Assembly (NCBI GenBank): GCA_030152305.1
Contig: JASKOM010000007.1
Coordinates: 62,001 to 126,000, forward strand
Source: Campylobacterota bacterium
GTDB taxonomy: Bacteria > Campylobacterota > Campylobacteria > Campylobacterales > Thiovulaceae
Direction: 5' to 3'
DNA length: 64,000 nucleotides
Every line of letters starts with the position of its first letter. Within the stretch, counting starts at the first letter, position 1. Positions 34,773 to 45,069 of the stretch are shown here, in pieces. The position numbers and the translations under genes are program-made. Under the pieces are notes generated by a model. That model ran no database searches, had not been told where the DNA came from, and saw nothing but the letters and a program-made list of their open reading frames with translations.

Positions 34773-35348
34773 ATGGCAGTTTCTTTATCAAAAGGTGGCA
34801 ATGTTTCTCTTTCAAAAGAAGCACCAGGTTTAAAAGATGTTTTTATCGGCTTAGGCTGGGATTTACGAGTTACCGATGGTGATTCATTTGACTTAGATGC
34901 AAGTGTTTTTATGCTCGGTAAAAATGAAAAAGTTCGAAATGATCGCGATTTTATTTTTTATAATAATTTAAAATCAGCTGATAGTTCTGTTGAACATATG
35001 GGTGATAATTTAACTGGTCAAGGCGATGGCGATGATGAATCAATAAAAGTATCTTTGCCAAAAGTTAGTGCTGATATCGAAAAAATAGTTTTCACTGTTA
35101 CGATTCATGATGCTCAAGCTAGAAAACAAAATTTCGGAATGGTTAAAAATGCCTATATTCGAGTTGTTAATGCAGAAAACAAAGTTGAAATCGCAAGATT
35201 TGATTTAAGTGAAGATGTTAGCACTGAAGTTGCAATGATGTTCGGCGAACTTTATCGACATAATAGCGATTGGAAATTTAGAGCTGTTGGTCAAGGTTTT
35301 AAAGACGGATTACATGTAATTTGTAAAAATTTCGGAGTTAATGTCTAA
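34773..35348 (+). CDS. terD: TerD family stress/tellurium resistance protein
   Basis: The 191-residue protein is a typical Ter[21 protein letters not shown] at the start, GLGWDLR, the Ca2+-binding [25 protein letters not shown] and [13 protein letters not shown]. TerD-domain proteins bind Ca2+ and are thought to act at the inner face of the membrane in stress response. Only this and a TerD-VWA gene are present, without terB, terC or terZ nearby. The two form an operon with 6 nt between them. Confidence 0.93.
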   Translation: MAVSLSKGGNVSLSKEAPGLKDVFIGLGWDLRVTDGDSFDLDASVFMLGKNEKVRNDRDFIFYNNLKSADSSVEHMGDNLTGQGDGDDESIKVSLPKVSADIEKIVFTVTIHDAQARKQNFGMVKNAYIRVVNAENKVEIARFDLSEDVSTEVAMMFGELYRHNSDWKFRAVGQGFKDGLHVICKNFGVNV

Positions 35349-35354
35349 TTTATC

Positions 35355-36650
35355 ATGAAAGAAATCATCAAAGGCGAAAAAGTAAAATTAGAAAATCTTG
35401 ATCAAATCAGATTAGATATTTTTATAAATTCACACGACACGATTGATATTTCATGTTTTGGAGTTAATAGCGAAGATAAACTTTCTGACGATAGATATTT
35501 TGTTTTTTACAATCAAAAAAGTTCGCCAAATAGTGAAATCGTTAATTCAAAAAATGGCAATATCGAAATCTTCGATGTTAAATTAAATTTATTGCCAAGT
35601 TTTATAAATAAGCTTGTTTTTGTTGCTACATTAGACGGAGCAGGTAATTTTTCAACCATACAAAATTCATATTTTAAACTTTCAAGCAAAAATAATAAAT
35701 TATTTGGTTTAGTTGGAAATGGCACAGATGAACATTTTAATTTTCGTTTTAACGGTTCGCTTTTTGAAAAAGAAAAAGCAATTATAATTTCTGAAATGTA
35801 TCGAAAAGATGGAGTTTGGCGACTAAATAGCTTTGCTCAAGGTTTTAACGGTGGTTTAAGTGCATTATTAAAACATTTTGGCGGTGAAGAAAAAATAGAA
35901 GATCAAACATCTTCGACCTCATCAACATCAACGAAAACAAACTTAGATAAAAAAGTTATTCTTGAAAAAAGAGTCGAAAAAGAAGCTCCGCAACTTGTAA
36001 ATCTAACAAAATCGTTTATAACTTCTCTTGATAAAAAACAAAATTTAAAAAATATTACGGTGAAAGTTGCTCTTGTTCTTGATGCTTCAGGTTCAATGTT
36101 TGGACAATATCAGCGAGGTGATGTTCAATTAATTGTTGATAAAACCATGCCTATTGCTTTATATTTTGATGATGACGGTGAAATCGAAACTTGGGCATTT
36201 TCAGATACATTTAAAAGATTAACAACTGTAACAACTAAAAATATCTTGAATTACATCAATAAAACAGATGGCGGTTATACATCATGGGGTTGGTTTAGCG
36301 GAAACAATGAACCAGTTGTTATGAGAGATATTTTTGCAACTTATCGTAATTCTAAAATTCCAGTTTTTGTAATTTTTATTAGTGATGGAGGAGTTGGTTA
36401 CGATTCACTAATTAAAAGCTTATTAATTGATTATTCCAAATATCCTATTTTTTGGCAATTTGTCGGAATTGGTGGAAGTAATTACGGAATTCTTCAACAA
36501 CTTGACACTTTAACAGGACGACATGTCGATAATTGTAACTTTTTCGCATTGGATCATATTAAAAGTGTTTCAGATTCTCAACTTTATGATTCACTGTTAA
36601 AAGAGCTTCCAATTTGGTTAAACGACCCAAAAGTTAAAAAAATGCTTTAA
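35355..36650 (+). CDS. TerD-like plus VWA domain protein (TerF-like)
   Basis: The 431-residue protein has a diverged TerD-like N-terminal domain (to about 175), a Ser/Thr-rich linker (about 185-200) and a C-terminal von Willebrand A domain. That domain begins VALVLDASGSMFGQYQRGDV, with the MIDAS motif DxSxS near residue 243 and later TDGGYTSWG and FVIFISDGGVG. TerF-type proteins have this arrangement. The metal site looks intact, so it can probably bind a protein partner in a metal-dependent way together with TerD. Confidence 0.88.
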   Translation: MKEIIKGEKVKLENLDQIRLDIFINSHDTIDISCFGVNSEDKLSDDRYFVFYNQKSSPNSEIVNSKNGNIEIFDVKLNLLPSFINKLVFVATLDGAGNFSTIQNSYFKLSSKNNKLFGLVGNGTDEHFNFRFNGSLFEKEKAIIISEMYRKDGVWRLNSFAQGFNGGLSALLKHFGGEEKIEDQTSSTSSTSTKTNLDKKVILEKRVEKEAPQLVNLTKSFITSLDKKQNLKNITVKVALVLDASGSMFGQYQRGDVQLIVDKTMPIALYFDDDGEIETWAFSDTFKRLTTVTTKNILNYINKTDGGYTSWGWFSGNNEPVVMRDIFATYRNSKIPVFVIFISDGGVGYDSLIKSLLIDYSKYPIFWQFVGIGGSNYGILQQLDTLTGRHVDNCNFFALDHIKSVSDSQLYDSLLKELPIWLNDPKVKKML

Positions 36651-36701
36651 TTTTTATATTTATATTTTGTCTGTTTTGTGATTAATACTAAACAGGTGAA
36701 A

Positions 36702-36744
36702 TACCCACCACTTAAAAATCCTAAACGGATTTGGAGGTGGGGGT
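36702..36744. repeat. Two-step palindrome, possible IS200/IS605-type end or terminator
   Basis: CCCACC (36704-36709) pairs with GGTGGG (36736-36741), and AAATCC (36716-36721) pairs with GGATTT (36727-36732), with an asymmetric internal loop between. GGGGGTTTT follows, so it could terminate the ter operon. The GC-rich imperfect hairpin also resembles subterminal hairpins of IS200/IS605 elements, but no transposase is present. Confidence 0.5.
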
Positions 36745-36905
36745 TTTCAGCGATAACTTTTTGATAATCTTACAAAAATTTTTAATCTGATAAAATTACT
36801 AAAAAAAGTGATAATAGCCGTTGTTTTATCATGATAAACTATGCAAAAATCATAATAAAAACAAAAAAGTTATTAACTTTAATATATTTTTTTAAAGGAA
36901 AAATT

Positions 36906-39563
36906 ATGAAAATTAATCATAAGTCTTCAATTCGTAATCTAATTCCGATTGTGTCAATTTTAACACCTATAACTTCAACAAACTTATTTGCCGAAAATTA
37001 TGTTGTTAAACTTTTTGATTCAAATAATTCAAAAGGTATTTGGCAAATGATAGGAACTCTTGGTTTAAAAGATCAGTCAGCGACATCATCATCAAATTCT
37101 GATATAAATAACTCGTCTGAAGATTTAGTAAGTCCAACGATTCCTGATTCTGATACAGGAACAGTAACAACATCATCAACTTCTGATACAAATATATCTG
37201 TTTTATATCCTGAAAGTGGAGAAAGTGAATCAGAATTATCAATTACTAGTTTATTTGATGTAGATTTATCAAATTCAGTTTTTGATCCAATTACGATTAG
37301 TAATGGCGAATTAGTTTTATACGGATATGACACAAATGCAACAACGGATAAATGGCTTTATTTTAATAGCAAAAGTTCAACAGAAGCTAATAAACTTTCA
37401 ACTATAAAAAAAGGTGTTGGCTATTGGGCAAGATTTGATAGTCCAAATAGTTCGTCATCAAGTTTAACATCAAATAGTGGTTTTATTTTTGATGATAATT
37501 TTAATATTGGTGCTTCGACTTATACAGGCAAAATTTACAGCGGTTGGAATTTATTATCTATTCCAGAAATGAGAACAACTGAAGGAGTTTATATAACTGC
37601 TTTATCGTTAAATAATCTTTCTGATAATAATTTAACGATTAGTTATCGCGACGATGTTGAAAAATACAAAATAAATTTAGCTCTTCATAATTCTGTTTTA
37701 ACAAATGTTTCAAAAATAAATCAAGCTATTAGCAATGCTAGAATTTATGCTTTTCAAAGTTCATCACCATCTGGTTTTATTATTTTAATGAGTGAAAAAC
37801 CTTTCACGATTTCATCGACTTCAACTTTAGTTAATTATGATCTTGTTGAAAAACAATATGAAAGTTATTTAATTGGAACAAAAATTAGCAGTGTATATTT
37901 ATACGGCAAATTATTAGACATGAACGAAAAAATCATATCATTGATTTCTCCAATTAATTTATCACTTAATGGTGTTTCAACAAATATTGATTTTCTTGAT
38001 CCGACAAGTAGTTATTCAGCATCAATTCCTGTGTCTACTATTGGTTTTACTACTTACAAAGTTGTTCGAAATTTTGGAACTGTTGATCAAAATTACACTT
38101 TGGCTCTTTCTAAAGATAGCTTTTATATCGAAGATAAAAATTATATAAAAACATATTCAACTAGAAATATTAATCCTGCGAATTATATAATCGATGATAC
38201 AAATCCTTTGATTATGTATGCTTTAAGTGATAAACGAAATGAAGTTGATACTAGTTTTGAACTAATTGGTAATGAACGGGTTATTAAACAAGTTGGTGAT
38301 CCTGTTGATTTTTTACGAAGTGCAAGTTATTCAGATTTGACCTCATCAGGAATAATTACATCGGATTTAGCATTGTCGTCAAGATATATTCAAAGTTACA
38401 AATTTCCAATAAAAGATAGTCTAAAACATTTTATGGCTTCAGTTTTTTCTGGATATTTACCAAGTCAAATTTTAACTTTAAAAAATGAACAAAATGAAAA
38501 TATCAAATGGGACAGTTTGCCAATATCAAAAAAATTGACAACTTGGTCAAATTTTGCTTCTGATTACGATTTGATTCATTCAATTAATCGAAATAAAAGC
38601 TATTGGGTTAAATTTGATCCATATATTAGCGGTGTCAAATTTTCGATAGATATTAACGGCACAGAAAAAGCTACAAATATTATTCATATCGTATCAGACG
38701 ATAATCAAACGATTTCAAACTTAGTTCATTATACTTTACAGATTCCAACGATTAATTTATCGAGATCAGCAAGAGGTTATATAAATATTGGTTCTCATAA
38801 AATTGAACTCAAACCTGAATTAGATGGTTCTATATTTTCAGCTGAAATTAATTCAGAAGATTTGAGCGGTTTGGAAAATAGTTCAACAGCTACAATTTAT
38901 ATTATCGATGAAGACGGTTATTCTGCAAAATCTACGATCAGTCTTGATTTTATTAAACCTATAACTCCTAGTTCTTCGACAAAACTTGAAACCGTTGCTC
39001 TTGATACTTCTTTGAGAGTTTTTAGAAATGAACTTAGACTTTTTGATGAGGTAACAAATTTAGATACAGGACTTTGTAAAGATTTTGGTATATCAAAAGT
39101 TTATATCGTAAAAACAAATTCGCTAGATAAAAATACATCAATAGGATCATTAATCTTGTCAGATCCAATTGAAAAAACACATATTTCTTATTTAAAAGGC
39201 ACTTCAAGATTAACAACATCAACAGCTGATTATGTTACAAAACCAATTAAATATAACGAAAGTTGTGAAAAAATTAGCGATATTCCAGTTGCAACCGAAG
39301 GAATCACAGTCGGAATTTCGTCATCGACAATGAATTTATATTACAAAAAATCAACAACATATGCTTCAGCTTCTCCAGATTTTCCAAAAGTTATATATGT
39401 TAAATCAGGAAGTAATCCAGTCTTAGAAATAAAATTCTCTCCAGCTTATATAAATCAGTTTTTTTATATTGTTGATCAAAACAATAAAGTATATTCAGGT
39501 CAATTTGTTGCAGATATTTACGGAAATAACCAAAATCCATTATATTTACAACCAATCGAATAA
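36906..39563 (+). CDS. Large secreted surface protein
   Basis: I place the start at ATG 36906, which has AAAGGA upstream and begins a signal peptide (MKINHKSSIRNLIPIVSILT ending at NLFA), rather than at 36831. The 885-residue product is rich in Ser, Thr, Asn and Asp and has 'GVGYWARFD' and 'YSGWNLLSIPE' segments that recur in weaker form (NKSYWVKFDPYISG), a pattern of repeated beta domains in surface proteins of this phylum. It is followed after 14 nt by a lipoprotein with Ig-like repeats. An adhesin or S-layer-like role is inferred. Confidence 0.7.
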   Translation: MKINHKSSIRNLIPIVSILTPITSTNLFAENYVVKLFDSNNSKGIWQMIGTLGLKDQSATSSSNSDINNSSEDLVSPTIPDSDTGTVTTSSTSDTNISVLYPESGESESELSITSLFDVDLSNSVFDPITISNGELVLYGYDTNATTDKWLYFNSKSSTEANKLSTIKKGVGYWARFDSPNSSSSSLTSNSGFIFDDNFNIGASTYTGKIYSGWNLLSIPEMRTTEGVYITALSLNNLSDNNLTISYRDDVEKYKINLALHNSVLTNVSKINQAISNARIYAFQSSSPSGFIILMSEKPFTISSTSTLVNYDLVEKQYESYLIGTKISSVYLYGKLLDMNEKIISLISPINLSLNGVSTNIDFLDPTSSYSASIPVSTIGFTTYKVVRNFGTVDQNYTLALSKDSFYIEDKNYIKTYSTRNINPANYIIDDTNPLIMYALSDKRNEVDTSFELIGNERVIKQVGDPVDFLRSASYSDLTSSGIITSDLALSSRYIQSYKFPIKDSLKHFMASVFSGYLPSQILTLKNEQNENIKWDSLPISKKLTTWSNFASDYDLIHSINRNKSYWVKFDPYISGVKFSIDINGTEKATNIIHIVSDDNQTISNLVHYTLQIPTINLSRSARGYINIGSHKIELKPELDGSIFSAEINSEDLSGLENSSTATIYIIDEDGYSAKSTISLDFIKPITPSSSTKLETVALDTSLRVFRNELRLFDEVTNLDTGLCKDFGISKVYIVKTNSLDKNTSIGSLILSDPIEKTHISYLKGTSRLTTSTADYVTKPIKYNESCEKISDIPVATEGITVGISSSTMNLYYKKSTTYASASPDFPKVIYVKSGSNPVLEIKFSPAYINQFFYIVDQNNKVYSGQFVADIYGNNQNPLYLQPIE

Positions 39564-39577
39564 ATATTAAAAATAAT

Positions 39578-41632
39578 ATGAACTATAAAAATACATTTTT
39601 AATATTTTTAATTTTTGTTTTATTTGTTGGTTGTTCAAATACTGAAGATGCTTCAGATACAAAAATTGAACAATATAGCGATGAAAACGGAACAGTAATT
39701 AATATTACCTCATCAGGTAAATCTGTTATAAATATCGATGGTAATTCAACTGTAAATTTCACTGTGTTAAATTTAAAAACAGACAGTCAAATTTCAGCGG
39801 AATCTTTAAATGACAAATTATCTGTTTCTGTTCCAATTTGTTCAATCGATGAAATAAAACAAAGTGCATCTTGTTCAACAACTGTAAAAGCAATATCAAA
39901 AGGTATCGATGTTGCTAGATTGTCAGTTTCAGGTTCCTATCCATCATACAAAGATTTAAATTATTCGATTGTCGATCGAAACGATTCGATAATAGTAACA
40001 TCATTAAAAAATGTTTCATTAAAAGTTGGCGGAACATCGACTGTATCGTTTGCGATTGCAAATGCTGTTAGTTCTTCGAATCCTGTTTTAACATCAACGA
40101 ATAAAAATATAATAATTGGAACTCCTGTTTGCAAAACTTCAGCAACAGATTTATCTATTAAAAATTGTTCAGTTTCTATTTCTGGGACAAGCGATGGAAA
40201 TGACACTTTGACAATTGGAATCGAAGATTTAAACATAACAATAGCCTCGATTTCTTTTATTGTTGAAAAACAAAATCCAACTTTAACATTAAGTTCAGCA
40301 AAAAATGTTTCGTTAAATTCTGGAGCAACTTCAACAGTTTATTTTACAGTTGCAAATATCGATAATAATATGTCTATATTGTCAAAAACAAAATCAAACA
40401 CAACAAAAGTGGCAACGATTACAACACCGTCATGCACACAATCATCAATTTCAGAAACTGCTAAAAATTGCACAGCAACGATTACAGCAAAAGGTGGCGG
40501 TTCTGAAATAGCAACTGTTTATATTTCTGGTTTTGCAACAGCAACAGCTGATATAAATATTTCTGTTACGGAATTAAATTCAACATTAACAATAACTTCA
40601 GCAAAAACAGTAAATATTTATGAAGATGCTAATTCGACAATAACTTTCACGATTGGCAATTACAAAACAGATACAAATATTTCAGCAACAGCATTAAACG
40701 ATTCAGTGGCTTTAATTTCAAATCCAACTTGTTTATCTAGTGGAACAACAACAAAAAGTTGTTCAGTGGTCGCAAAAGCATTAACGGATGGAAATACAAC
40801 AATATCAATTTCTGTGTCAAATTCAACGGCAAATTTAATAGCTTCTGTTTCGTTATTCGTAAAAGCATTAGAAACAAATACAACAGATATAGATACAAAT
40901 GAAACTAATCAAACCGAAATTAATTCAACAATCAAATTTTCAAAATATCAATTTGGAACGGCTCAATTAAACAAAATAGAATCTATTGAAGGCGATAAAA
41001 TTTCGATTATCACGATGTTAATTAATCCAATTTCATCAAACGAAATCATCGATGTTGTGTCTCAAAATGATGGCTATGTTTCAATTGGTTCAACAATCAA
41101 AGATACATTATTAAGTGATGCAAACAAAACAGTGTTCAAAACTTCTATTTCGATTATTAAATCTGGAACCGAAAAAATTATATTTCGAGTCAAAGATAGA
41201 GATTTAACACCGTTATATTTAGACTTAATAATTAGTCCTTATTTATGTGGTTCAAATGAAAACAGTTGGAATTATATTTCGGCAGGTGAAAATCGTGATG
41301 AAATAGTTTTAGGTTCTAAATTTGGATACACAAGTGTTGGATTAATTTATCCTCAATTAAGCAATTACGGTGAAATGGAAAGACAAAATTTTACTTATGT
41401 TTATATTGGAGATAATAATAAAACTGTTCATAGCGATTTAAGTAATGGCTCTTTTGCTTTTTTTAAAATTGCTTCTGGTTTAAAAAATAAAAATTATTTA
41501 ATTAAATTTAGAACATTAAACGATTCAACTTTACGATGTCTTTCTGGAACTTTTCCTAAATATATCGAATCTTTAACTGATGATCAAATTCAAGAAAGTT
41601 TAATAACTTCTGAACCGCCATCACCTCAATAA
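39578..41632 (+). CDS. Lipoprotein with tandem Ig-like repeats
   Basis: The 684-residue protein begins with a lipoprotein signal peptide and lipobox (FVLFVGC, Cys at 19). About four repeats of roughly 90-100 residues follow. Each starts with a segment like LTITSAKTVNIYEDANSTI, then TFTIGN or YFTVANI, and carries a Cys pair (for example CTQSSISETAKNC). This looks like stacked Ig-type beta domains with one disulfide each. The C-terminal 200 residues differ. It is probably an outer-membrane-anchored surface stalk coupled to the upstream gene. Confidence 0.75.
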   Translation: MNYKNTFLIFLIFVLFVGCSNTEDASDTKIEQYSDENGTVINITSSGKSVINIDGNSTVNFTVLNLKTDSQISAESLNDKLSVSVPICSIDEIKQSASCSTTVKAISKGIDVARLSVSGSYPSYKDLNYSIVDRNDSIIVTSLKNVSLKVGGTSTVSFAIANAVSSSNPVLTSTNKNIIIGTPVCKTSATDLSIKNCSVSISGTSDGNDTLTIGIEDLNITIASISFIVEKQNPTLTLSSAKNVSLNSGATSTVYFTVANIDNNMSILSKTKSNTTKVATITTPSCTQSSISETAKNCTATITAKGGGSEIATVYISGFATATADINISVTELNSTLTITSAKTVNIYEDANSTITFTIGNYKTDTNISATALNDSVALISNPTCLSSGTTTKSCSVVAKALTDGNTTISISVSNSTANLIASVSLFVKALETNTTDIDTNETNQTEINSTIKFSKYQFGTAQLNKIESIEGDKISIITMLINPISSNEIIDVVSQNDGYVSIGSTIKDTLLSDANKTVFKTSISIIKSGTEKIIFRVKDRDLTPLYLDLIISPYLCGSNENSWNYISAGENRDEIVLGSKFGYTSVGLIYPQLSNYGEMERQNFTYVYIGDNNKTVHSDLSNGSFAFFKIASGLKNKNYLIKFRTLNDSTLRCLSGTFPKYIESLTDDQIQESLITSEPPSPQ

Positions 41633-41650
41633 AATAATAAATAACAAACG

Positions 41651-41700
41651 ACCTCATCAAAACTAAATTTTAATTGCGATGAGGTTATAAAAATTTTTAA
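41651..41700. terminator. Terminator built from an inverted pair of the repeated motif
   Basis: ACCTCATCA (41651-41659) and GCGATGAGGT (41676-41685) form an inverted repeat in the 64-nt gap between convergent genes, followed on the plus strand by TATAAAAATTTTT. On the minus strand the same hairpin can serve obgE. Both arms are copies of the motif that is over-represented across the window. Confidence 0.7.
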
Positions 41701-42719
41701 TTAATATTTAAATCTTTATGAATATTTTCGAACAATAAAAATTTCAATTGTTCAAGATTTGTGTGAGCAACAGCAGAAATTGGAAGAATAAAAAGTGGTT
41801 TGTGATCAAAATTATCAACAACTAAATTAAAATCAGAGACTTTTTGTTGAAGTTCTTCAGCTGATACCGTATCAATTTTTGTGATTGCAATACCAAAATC
41901 TCGTTCATATAATTTTTCAGAATATAATTTAAGTTCAACTCGTAATGAATTATATTGAGTTTCAAGATCTCGATAATTCGATAAATCAAGCATAAATAAT
42001 AAAATTTTACTTCGTTCGATATGACTTAAAAATTCAAGTCCCAAACCTCGTCCATCACTTGCACCTTCGATAATTCCAGGAATATCAGCAATGACAAAAC
42101 TTCGACGGTAATCAATATTGACAGTGCCTAACTTTGGAGTTAAAGTTGTAAATTCATAATTTGCAATTTCTGGTCTAGCATTCGAAATAGTAGCAATTAA
42201 AGTTGATTTGCCTACATTTGGAAAACCAACAAGAGCAATATCAGAAATTAATTTTAATTCTAAAGTTACGGTTTTTTCTTGACCTGGTTGTCCTGGTAAA
42301 GCCTTTGTAGGTTGTTGATTCCAAGAAGATTTAAAAGCAGAATTGCCTAAACCGCCTCGACCACCTTTTAAAAAAACAACTTCATCGCCATCATTAATTA
42401 AATCTAATAAAATTTCATCTGTTTCAAAATCTTTAATAACGGTTCCTGGAGGAACGATAACGAATAAATCTTCGCCATATTTGCCATAGGCTTTTTGAAT
42501 TTTGCCTTTTTGACCATCTTCAGCTTTTAGCTGTTTGATGCTTCTGAAAGCTCCAAGGGTGTGGCTATTTTTATCGACTCGAAAAATGATGTTTCCACCT
42601 TTTCCACCATGTCCGCCATCTGGACCGCCAAGTGGAACGAATTTTTCTCGTCGCCAACTTACAATGCCATCTCCACCCTTGCCAGAAGATAGCTTTAATT
42701 TAACTTTGTCTATAAACAT
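41697..42719 (-). CDS. obgE: GTPase ObgE/CgtA
   Basis: The 340-residue protein has the glycine-rich Obg fold (KLKLSSGKGGDGIVSW, GGPDGGHGGKGG, PPGTVIKD) and a GTPase domain. That domain has G1 GFPNVGKST near 167, switch I TTLTPKLG, G3 DIPGIIEGA and G4 TKID. Obg acts in 50S ribosome assembly and stress control and is essential in most bacteria. The C-terminal OCT domain is absent, as in many Campylobacterota. It closes an operon with rplI and hslV. Confidence 0.95.
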   Translation of the reverse strand: MFIDKVKLKLSSGKGGDGIVSWRREKFVPLGGPDGGHGGKGGNIIFRVDKNSHTLGAFRSIKQLKAEDGQKGKIQKAYGKYGEDLFVIVPPGTVIKDFETDEILLDLINDGDEVVFLKGGRGGLGNSAFKSSWNQQPTKALPGQPGQEKTVTLELKLISDIALVGFPNVGKSTLIATISNARPEIANYEFTTLTPKLGTVNIDYRRSFVIADIPGIIEGASDGRGLGLEFLSHIERSKILLFMLDLSNYRDLETQYNSLRVELKLYSEKLYERDFGIAITKIDTVSAEELQQKVSDFNLVVDNFDHKPLFILPISAVAHTNLEQLKFLLFENIHKDLNIN

Positions 42720-42749
42720 ATTTATCCAATATAATTTTTAAGATATATT

Positions 42750-44048
42750 TTATTTGCAACTATTAATTTTTTCCCAATGATCTTTTATTTCAGGTTCTTC
42801 TTTACCAATTTTATTAACAACTAATTCCATATTTTTTTTAGCCTCTTTGCAGTTGCCAAGTTTATATTCACCCCAAGCAAGAGAATCAATAATATACGGC
42901 GAATCAGGTTCAAGTTTTATAGCTTCACGAATATATTTCATGCCATCTTTAACTCGATAATTATGATCGATCATTAAATAGCCAAGATAATTATAAAAAG
43001 TAGAATCTTTTAATTTATGAACAACTTTTTCTAATTTTGCAACAACACGAGGTAAAAAAATATGGTCTTTGAGACCAGCTTTTTTATTTAATTCGTATTC
43101 AAATATTGCATTTTGAGCTAAAAATTCACCATCACCAGTTTCAGAATATAATTTATTAGAAAGCTGAAAACCTTCTTCATACATTTTTTTATCTAAATAT
43201 AAACGAAGTAGGTAAATATCGTTAGAACCGCTACTTTTTAAAAATTTGATTAAGTCATCATGTAATGAAAGAATTGACATTAATTCAGCGATTTCGTTTG
43301 CAATATTTTGATCATCATTTTCACTATAAAGTTTTTTATAAATTTGAAGACTTTCATTATGTTTTGCAACATCTCGATAAACTTCAGCTAAATATCTAGC
43401 GACATCAACATCAAAACTATAAATTTTATTATGATTTTCAAGTAATTTAATGGCTTCGTCGCTATTTCGTAAATATATATGTTGAATTCTTGCGATAGCC
43501 ATGACAAACTGTTTTGAGCCACTTTGTTTATAGGCTTCATTAAGATTAATTAATGCAGTGTCAATATCTCTAAGTTTTAAATGAATATCAGCTAAAAAAG
43601 CATAATCAATGCTATCTTTATTAATGATTCTCGAAATAACATCAAGAGCCATTCCATAATTTTCAAGATTAAAATAAGCTTTAGCAACTTCTCGAACGGC
43701 ATCATCACTTTTTAAAGTTAGTCTTTCAGATTCAGAAATAGCTTTTTCAAATTGTCCATTAGAATTTAACGAATTTAAATATTGAATAGCATAACTATTA
43801 TTACCGCCTCGTTGTTCATATAATTTTAAATATAAAACCGAACGATCGACTTGTAAATTTTGAACTTCTGAATCAGCAATAACAAGAAGCAGAAGATTTT
43901 CTGCTTCTAAATCTTCTAAACTAATATTATTTTGTGTGGTTTGATTATTTTCGTTGGAAGATAAATAAAAATTTGGATTTTCAGCATAAACTGAAGAACA
44001 ACTAGAAAAAAAAATTACAGTCGAAGAAAGAAAAGTTGCAAATTTCAT
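42750..44048 (-). CDS. TPR-repeat lipoprotein
   Basis: I choose the ATG at 44048, which overlaps the hslV stop as ATGA and begins a signal peptide with a lipobox-like FFSSCSS (Cys about residue 16). An upstream in-frame start would overlap hslV by over 60 nt. The 432-residue protein consists of helix pairs typical of tetratricopeptide repeats ([40 protein letters not shown], ending [20 protein letters not shown]). It is likely a periplasmic scaffold at the outer membrane. Confidence 0.8.
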   Translation of the reverse strand: MKFATFLSSTVIFFSSCSSVYAENPNFYLSSNENNQTTQNNISLEDLEAENLLLLVIADSEVQNLQVDRSVLYLKLYEQRGGNNSYAIQYLNSLNSNGQFEKAISESERLTLKSDDAVREVAKAYFNLENYGMALDVISRIINKDSIDYAFLADIHLKLRDIDTALINLNEAYKQSGSKQFVMAIARIQHIYLRNSDEAIKLLENHNKIYSFDVDVARYLAEVYRDVAKHNESLQIYKKLYSENDDQNIANEIAELMSILSLHDDLIKFLKSSGSNDIYLLRLYLDKKMYEEGFQLSNKLYSETGDGEFLAQNAIFEYELNKKAGLKDHIFLPRVVAKLEKVVHKLKDSTFYNYLGYLMIDHNYRVKDGMKYIREAIKLEPDSPYIIDSLAWGEYKLGNCKEAKKNMELVVNKIGKEEPEIKDHWEKINSCK

Positions 44049-44599
44049 AATACTGATGTATCTGTTTTTTCGATTTTTAAGATCCTGATATTTTGGTTTG
44101 TATAAATACATATTTCACCAGCAATTTTAAGAGATTCTCGAACAACATCTTCTGGCGATAAAGTCGAGTGTTTAGCAAGTGCTCTCGCAGCCGAAATTGC
44201 GAAATTTCCACCACTGCCTATTGATGCTATTGCTCCATCTTCTGGTTCAACAACATCACCGTTTCCAGTTAATATAAAAATATTATCAAGATTTAAAACA
44301 ATCATCATTGCTTCTAATCTTCGTAATACTTTATCTTTTCGCCAAGCCTTAGAAAAATCGACAACAGCTTTAACAAGATCACCTTTTCGTTGAGATAAAA
44401 AACCTTCGAACATATCAAATAAATTAAAAGCATCGGCTGTGCTACCAGCAAAACCAGCCAATACTTTGCCATTATTAAAAGTTCGTATTTTATTAGCATT
44501 GTGTTTTAAAACAGTATTACCAAAAGTAACTTGACCATCACCGCCAATAACAGATTCTTTTTCTGTTCTGTAAGCTAGAATCGTGGTAGCATGAAACAT
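44045..44599 (-). CDS. hslV: ATP-dependent protease subunit HslV (ClpQ)
   Basis: The 184-residue product starts [11 protein letters not shown], with the threonine pair that becomes the N-terminal nucleophile after processing, as in Campylobacter Hsl[20 protein letters not shown] and [12 protein letters not shown] are family signatures. HslV forms the proteolytic dodecamer and needs the ATPase HslU, which normally follows in this phylum; here a TPR lipoprotein follows instead, so hslU must be elsewhere. It starts 2 nt after rplI ends. Confidence 0.95.
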   Translation of the reverse strand: MFHATTILAYRTEKESVIGGDGQVTFGNTVLKHNANKIRTFNNGKVLAGFAGSTADAFNLFDMFEGFLSQRKGDLVKAVVDFSKAWRKDKVLRRLEAMMIVLNLDNIFILTGNGDVVEPEDGAIASIGSGGNFAISAARALAKHSTLSPEDVVRESLKIAGEICIYTNQNIRILKIEKTDTSVL

Positions 44600-44601
44600 T
44601 T

Positions 44602-45048
44602 TTATAAAGCCCCTATTTCGATATTTAACGAAGAATGAATTGAATGACCTAATTTTATATCAAGAGTATAAATTCCTGTATGTTTTAGACCGTGAGACAC
44701 TTCAATATGTTTTTTATCTAATTCGATATTAAACTGTTTTTTATAAGCATCTACGATTTCATCTTTCGTAACAGAACCGAATAAAGCACCATTTTCACCA
44801 GCTTTTTTTCGAATAAAAACTTTAAGATTAGTCAATTTAGAAGCTAATTTTTTAGCATTTTCAACTTCTAATTCTTCCAATCTTTTTTTATCGATTTCAG
44901 CTTTTTTAAATTCTTCGATTACCTCATCGGTTGCAATTTTTGCAAAACCACGAGCAACCAAAAAATTTCGACCGAAACCATCTTTAACTTCTTTAATATC
45001 ACCAGATTTTCCAGTTCCAGCTACATCTTTTAAAAGAATAACTTTCAT
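44602..45048 (-). CDS. rplI: 50S ribosomal protein L9
   Basis: The 148-residue protein has the L9 signature ([20 protein letters not shown], then [13 protein letters not shown]), a central helix ([20 protein letters not shown]) and the C-terminal domain. The length is normal. It is placed between the DEAD-box helicase and hslV on the minus strand with a 21-nt gap from the helicase stop, so they are probably cotranscribed. A motif copy lies at 44921. Confidence 0.97.
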   Translation of the reverse strand: MKVILLKDVAGTGKSGDIKEVKDGFGRNFLVARGFAKIATDEVIEEFKKAEIDKKRLEELEVENAKKLASKLTNLKVFIRKKAGENGALFGSVTKDEIVDAYKKQFNIELDKKHIEVSHGLKHTGIYTLDIKLGHSIHSSLNIEIGAL

Positions 45049-45069
45049 TATAAAACCTCTATTAAAAAT

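Noticed and set aside
36831-36905. Upstream in-frame ATG for the large surface protein.
   Set aside because: The ATG at 36906 has AAAGGA and begins a proper signal peptide.
44049-44111. Upstream start for the TPR lipoprotein.
   Set aside because: It would hide the signal peptide; the ATG overlapping the hslV stop fits far better.
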